Below are positions 13,407 to 15,701 of a stretch of DNA of 15,701 bases, in pieces. The first letter of the stretch is position 1; each line of letters opens with the position of its first letter. The notes under the pieces were generated by a model. It was not told the DNA's origin, did no database searches, and worked only from the letters and a program-made list of their open reading frames with translations. The position numbers were made by a program, and so were the translations under genes. This stretch comes from Planctomycetaceae bacterium (GTDB taxonomy: Bacteria; Planctomycetota; Planctomycetia; Planctomycetales; Planctomycetaceae), in the NCBI GenBank assembly GCA_016795125.1, contig JAEUIG010000215.1, forward strand, positions 1-15,701, in the 5' to 3' direction.

Positions 13407-15701
13407 CTACGGCCTGGCCGAGTCGGGCCTCCTCAACTGTTCCGGCAGTCGCAGGACGTAGACCGTGCCATTGCCGTTGATCGTGCAGACGTGCCGGCCG
13501 TCCGGGTGGAGGTGAATCGTACGGACCGGTCCCGGCAGCGGGATGCGGTGCCCCTCACGGTTCAACTGCCAGTCGTAGACGACCATCCCGCCATCTTGCC
13601 CATCCAGAATGATGTACTTCTCATTCGGTGCGAATGCGCCCGCGGTGCTGTGAACTGGCAGGCGGTATTCGGCGGGGGGAATTGTCGTCAGGTCCCACAC
13701 GATCGCGTCCTGACCGACCATCCACTGGAGCACCAACTCGCCGCTGGGGGACAGGCACTGCCAGCGGTTCTGGAATGGACGCCCCTGCAACGTCGCGACC
13801 GGCGCGTCGGGATGGTCGAAGTCATAAACACGCAACATGCCGGTGCTGCTGTCGGTCGCCAGGAACCGGCCGCGTTCCCAGCGAATTTCCGGAGGATCAA
13901 TAAACAGGGGCGCGATGGTCGTTGTGTCTCGGACGGAATCCATCAGCATGGTGCCGCGCTGGTCGATGTGCCACGGCGTCCAGTTGAGATGCACGTCGCC
14001 AGTGGGGGGATTCCACAGCAGGAGTTCGCTGCGGCCAGGCACAAAGGCGACGTCGGCGACCGGCAACGGACGACTGATGGGAATGGCAGGAGTCTGGCGC
14101 ATGTCATGCACGTGGCCCGCGGTGAAGCCCGCCAGCGGCGGATCGACGTTAAAGGTCCACAGCCCGTCGTGGCGACCGGAAATCGTGAGCCCGTCGACCT
14201 GCCGGGGAGGTTGGCAGGTCAGATCGTAGACGGCGCGGCCGTCCATGCCGGCGACGCCGGCGTACCGGCCGTCAGGGGAGATGGTCAGCCGGTCGATTCT
14301 CGTCGCCATCGACGCTGACCGGAGCGCCGTCGCCGGGACGTGGCTGATATCCCACAACTGGATGTACCCGTCCGATTCGGCGAGGGCCAATTGTGCACCA
14401 TCGGGGGACAGTCGCACCGCCGTAATTGCCGCCGCGTGTTGCAGTGTGTCGGTCTGTTGCCATTGCCCGTCGATGTCACGGAACACCGGCGCCGTTCCTG
14501 CGACCGGTGCGACGATCAGCCGACCGTCCGCCGAGATGTCGCCGAGTACCGGGCCGGCGCCGGCTGCCCAACGCGGCGGGATGAGGTCGACAATCAATTG
14601 AGGCTCATCCCCGCTGACGTCCAGCACCTTGACGGCGCCGTCGATGTGCATCTCAACGGCACGCGGCGCCTGACGCGCGAAGTACGTCTTGTGCGGATAT
14701 CGAACGGGTTCACCGACGCTGGGAGTCGGCAAGGCCGACCAATCGACATCGTAGACCTCGGTTGTGCCGGCGCCCCCGCTGAAGATGCTGATGACAATCC
14801 GTGGCGGCGAATCAACGACGGTCAATTGACGCTGCACAAGACTCCCCTCCAGCAGCGGCGCGACGTCGATCGGCCGGAGTGCATCGGTCGTCAAGTCCCA
14901 CAACTGCAGGTGACTGGCGCCGTCGGCGGCCGTCACGAGCCAACGACCGTCCGGCGAGAAATCGCCGCACAACGGGTTCACATCGGGAAACGACTCAGAA
15001 CGTGCGAACCGCGACGACGCCTCCGGTCCTTCTGCAGCATGCCACAAACGGTCCACCGTGAATGCATGCTTTCCGTCGCGAGAGAATGTCGGGTACTCCC
15101 CCCCCGGATCGTTGGGAGGGAAAATGGCGGCGGGTGAGAACGTCTCGGTCGACCAGCCGTGCGGAGGAAGGCGTCCCTGTTCCACGGCGAGCACGTTTCG
15201 TCCGGTCTCATCGTACGCCAGCCCCAACATCCCGACCCACTCGCGCATGGCCTGTTCCCCGAGCACCGCCACCAGTTCCGGCGGTTGAACGGCGACGCGC
15301 TCCGATTCGGGAATCCGCTGCGGATCGAAATGGTCGAGCGAATGTACTGCAACCGATGAGGTGCGAGGTGGCACCGGCGAGGCCGGCTCCGTCAACGCGG
15401 CATCCGGAACGGCCTCAACCGCAGGCTGCCCGGGGTTCTGGTAGGTGACGCCCTCCACTGCCTTGTCGGTGCTCAGTTCGACCGTGCTGCCGTCCTGGAA
15501 TTTGATGATGATGATCGCCAGCAGCGCGGCAACGGCACAAACTGCCGTCAACCATGCACCGAGGCCGCGGCGCGCGCGGCCGCTGCCCGAACCGCCCGGA
15601 ATCAATGCTGGGCCGGGATGCTGCGGCAGCGGATGGAAGCGCGTGGCAATTTTCCGCAGCTCTCCCGCGACGGCGTTCGCCGATTCCGGCCGCTGCGCGA
15701 C
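13407..15701 (-). CDS. Ser/Thr protein kinase C-terminal part: membrane helix and WD40-like propeller (5' part missing)
   Basis: The frame is open to the right edge, giving 764 residues. The first ones, QRPESANAVAGELRKIA, match the last helix of a eukaryote-type Ser/Thr kinase domain (the RP.SA..V...L motif after subdomain XI). A Pro-rich, Gly/Arg-rich linker follows, then one membrane helix (about 47-67, GAWLTAVCAVAALLAIIII) and the KFQDGSTVEL segment. Planctomycete kinases often have a similar KxxDGT strand after the helix. The rest is a WD40-like propeller with units such as HLQLWDLTTD, YIQLWDISHVP and AIVWDLTTIPP and repeated LSPDG/ISPDGR turns. By topology the kinase would be cytoplasmic and the propeller outside the cytoplasmic membrane, as a sensor or docking domain. 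Starting the gene at the internal TTG at 15605 would miss the kinase tail, so I treat it as truncated by the window. It converges on the PQQ-like propeller gene. Confidence 0.8.
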   Translation of the reverse strand, partial: VAQRPESANAVAGELRKIATRFHPLPQHPGPALIPGGSGSGRARRGLGAWLTAVCAVAALLAIIIIKFQDGSTVELSTDKAVEGVTYQNPGQPAVEAVPDAALTEPASPVPPRTSSVAVHSLDHFDPQRIPESERVAVQPPELVAVLGEQAMREWVGMLGLAYDETGRNVLAVEQGRLPPHGWSTETFSPAAIFPPNDPGGEYPTFSRDGKHAFTVDRLWHAAEGPEASSRFARSESFPDVNPLCGDFSPDGRWLVTAADGASHLQLWDLTTDALRPIDVAPLLEGSLVQRQLTVVDSPPRIVISIFSGGAGTTEVYDVDWSALPTPSVGEPVRYPHKTYFARQAPRAVEMHIDGAVKVLDVSGDEPQLIVDLIPPRWAAGAGPVLGDISADGRLIVAPVAGTAPVFRDIDGQWQQTDTLQHAAAITAVRLSPDGAQLALAESDGYIQLWDISHVPATALRSASMATRIDRLTISPDGRYAGVAGMDGRAVYDLTCQPPRQVDGLTISGRHDGLWTFNVDPPLAGFTAGHVHDMRQTPAIPISRPLPVADVAFVPGRSELLLWNPPTGDVHLNWTPWHIDQRGTMLMDSVRDTTTIAPLFIDPPEIRWERGRFLATDSSTGMLRVYDFDHPDAPVATLQGRPFQNRWQCLSPSGELVLQWMVGQDAIVWDLTTIPPAEYRLPVHSTAGAFAPNEKYIILDGQDGGMVVYDWQLNREGHRIPLPGPVRTIHLHPDGRHVCTINGNGTVYVLRLPEQLRRPDSARP

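Noticed and set aside
1..15701. Search for tRNA genes, CRISPR arrays, insertion sequences and attachment sites
   Set aside because: No regularly spaced repeats, transposase motifs, terminal inverted repeats or cloverleaf-like segments were seen by eye. A covariance-model scan could still find a small RNA.

Overview
The window reads as chromosomal DNA of a planctomycete (class Planctomycetia). It is GC-rich and carries several hallmarks of that group. These are a Tat-exported DUF1501 protein, a very long exported protein with PQQ-type beta-propeller repeats, and a Ser/Thr protein kinase fused through one membrane helix to a WD40-like propeller. Genes often lack a strong Shine-Dalgarno site. 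The assignment rests on gene content only, because no rRNA or other marker is present.

Left part (1-5067, all minus strand). Read in the direction of transcription, the genes are: a DUF1501 protein, a soluble diacylglycerol-kinase-type lipid kinase, a beta-ketoacyl-ACP synthase (FabF-like), a stand-alone acyl carrier protein, a retropepsin-like (clan AA) aspartic protease, and a phytoene-desaturase-like FAD oxidoreductase cut by the window edge. The condensing enzyme, ACP and oxidoreductase look like part of a dedicated lipid or polyketide pathway rather than housekeeping fatty-acid synthesis. The KS has an intact Cys-His-His triad but an altered acyl-gate loop, and the protease has Asp-Ile-Gly where Asp-Thr/Ser-Gly is expected.

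Middle part (5178-8863). mnmA (tRNA 2-thiouridylase, minus) is divergent from a xylose-isomerase-like TIM-barrel protein (plus). The 216-bp divergent spacer holds a good mnmA promoter and, on the plus strand, a hairpin with a T-tract only 45 nt before the TIM-barrel start codon, which is a candidate attenuator or small-RNA terminator. Next comes a small DUF4160/DUF2442 pair that is AT-richer than its surroundings and resembles a toxin-antitoxin module. Its first gene is interrupted by an in-frame TGA at codon 9. A YceH/DUF480 protein follows.

Right part (8864-15701). A ~1460-residue exported two-propeller protein (plus) lacks an obvious start codon. It converges on the kinase-WD40 gene (minus), whose kinase domain lies beyond the right edge. 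Neither stretch shows RNA genes, a CRISPR array or insertion sequences, and no gene-free stretch exceeds about 220 bp.
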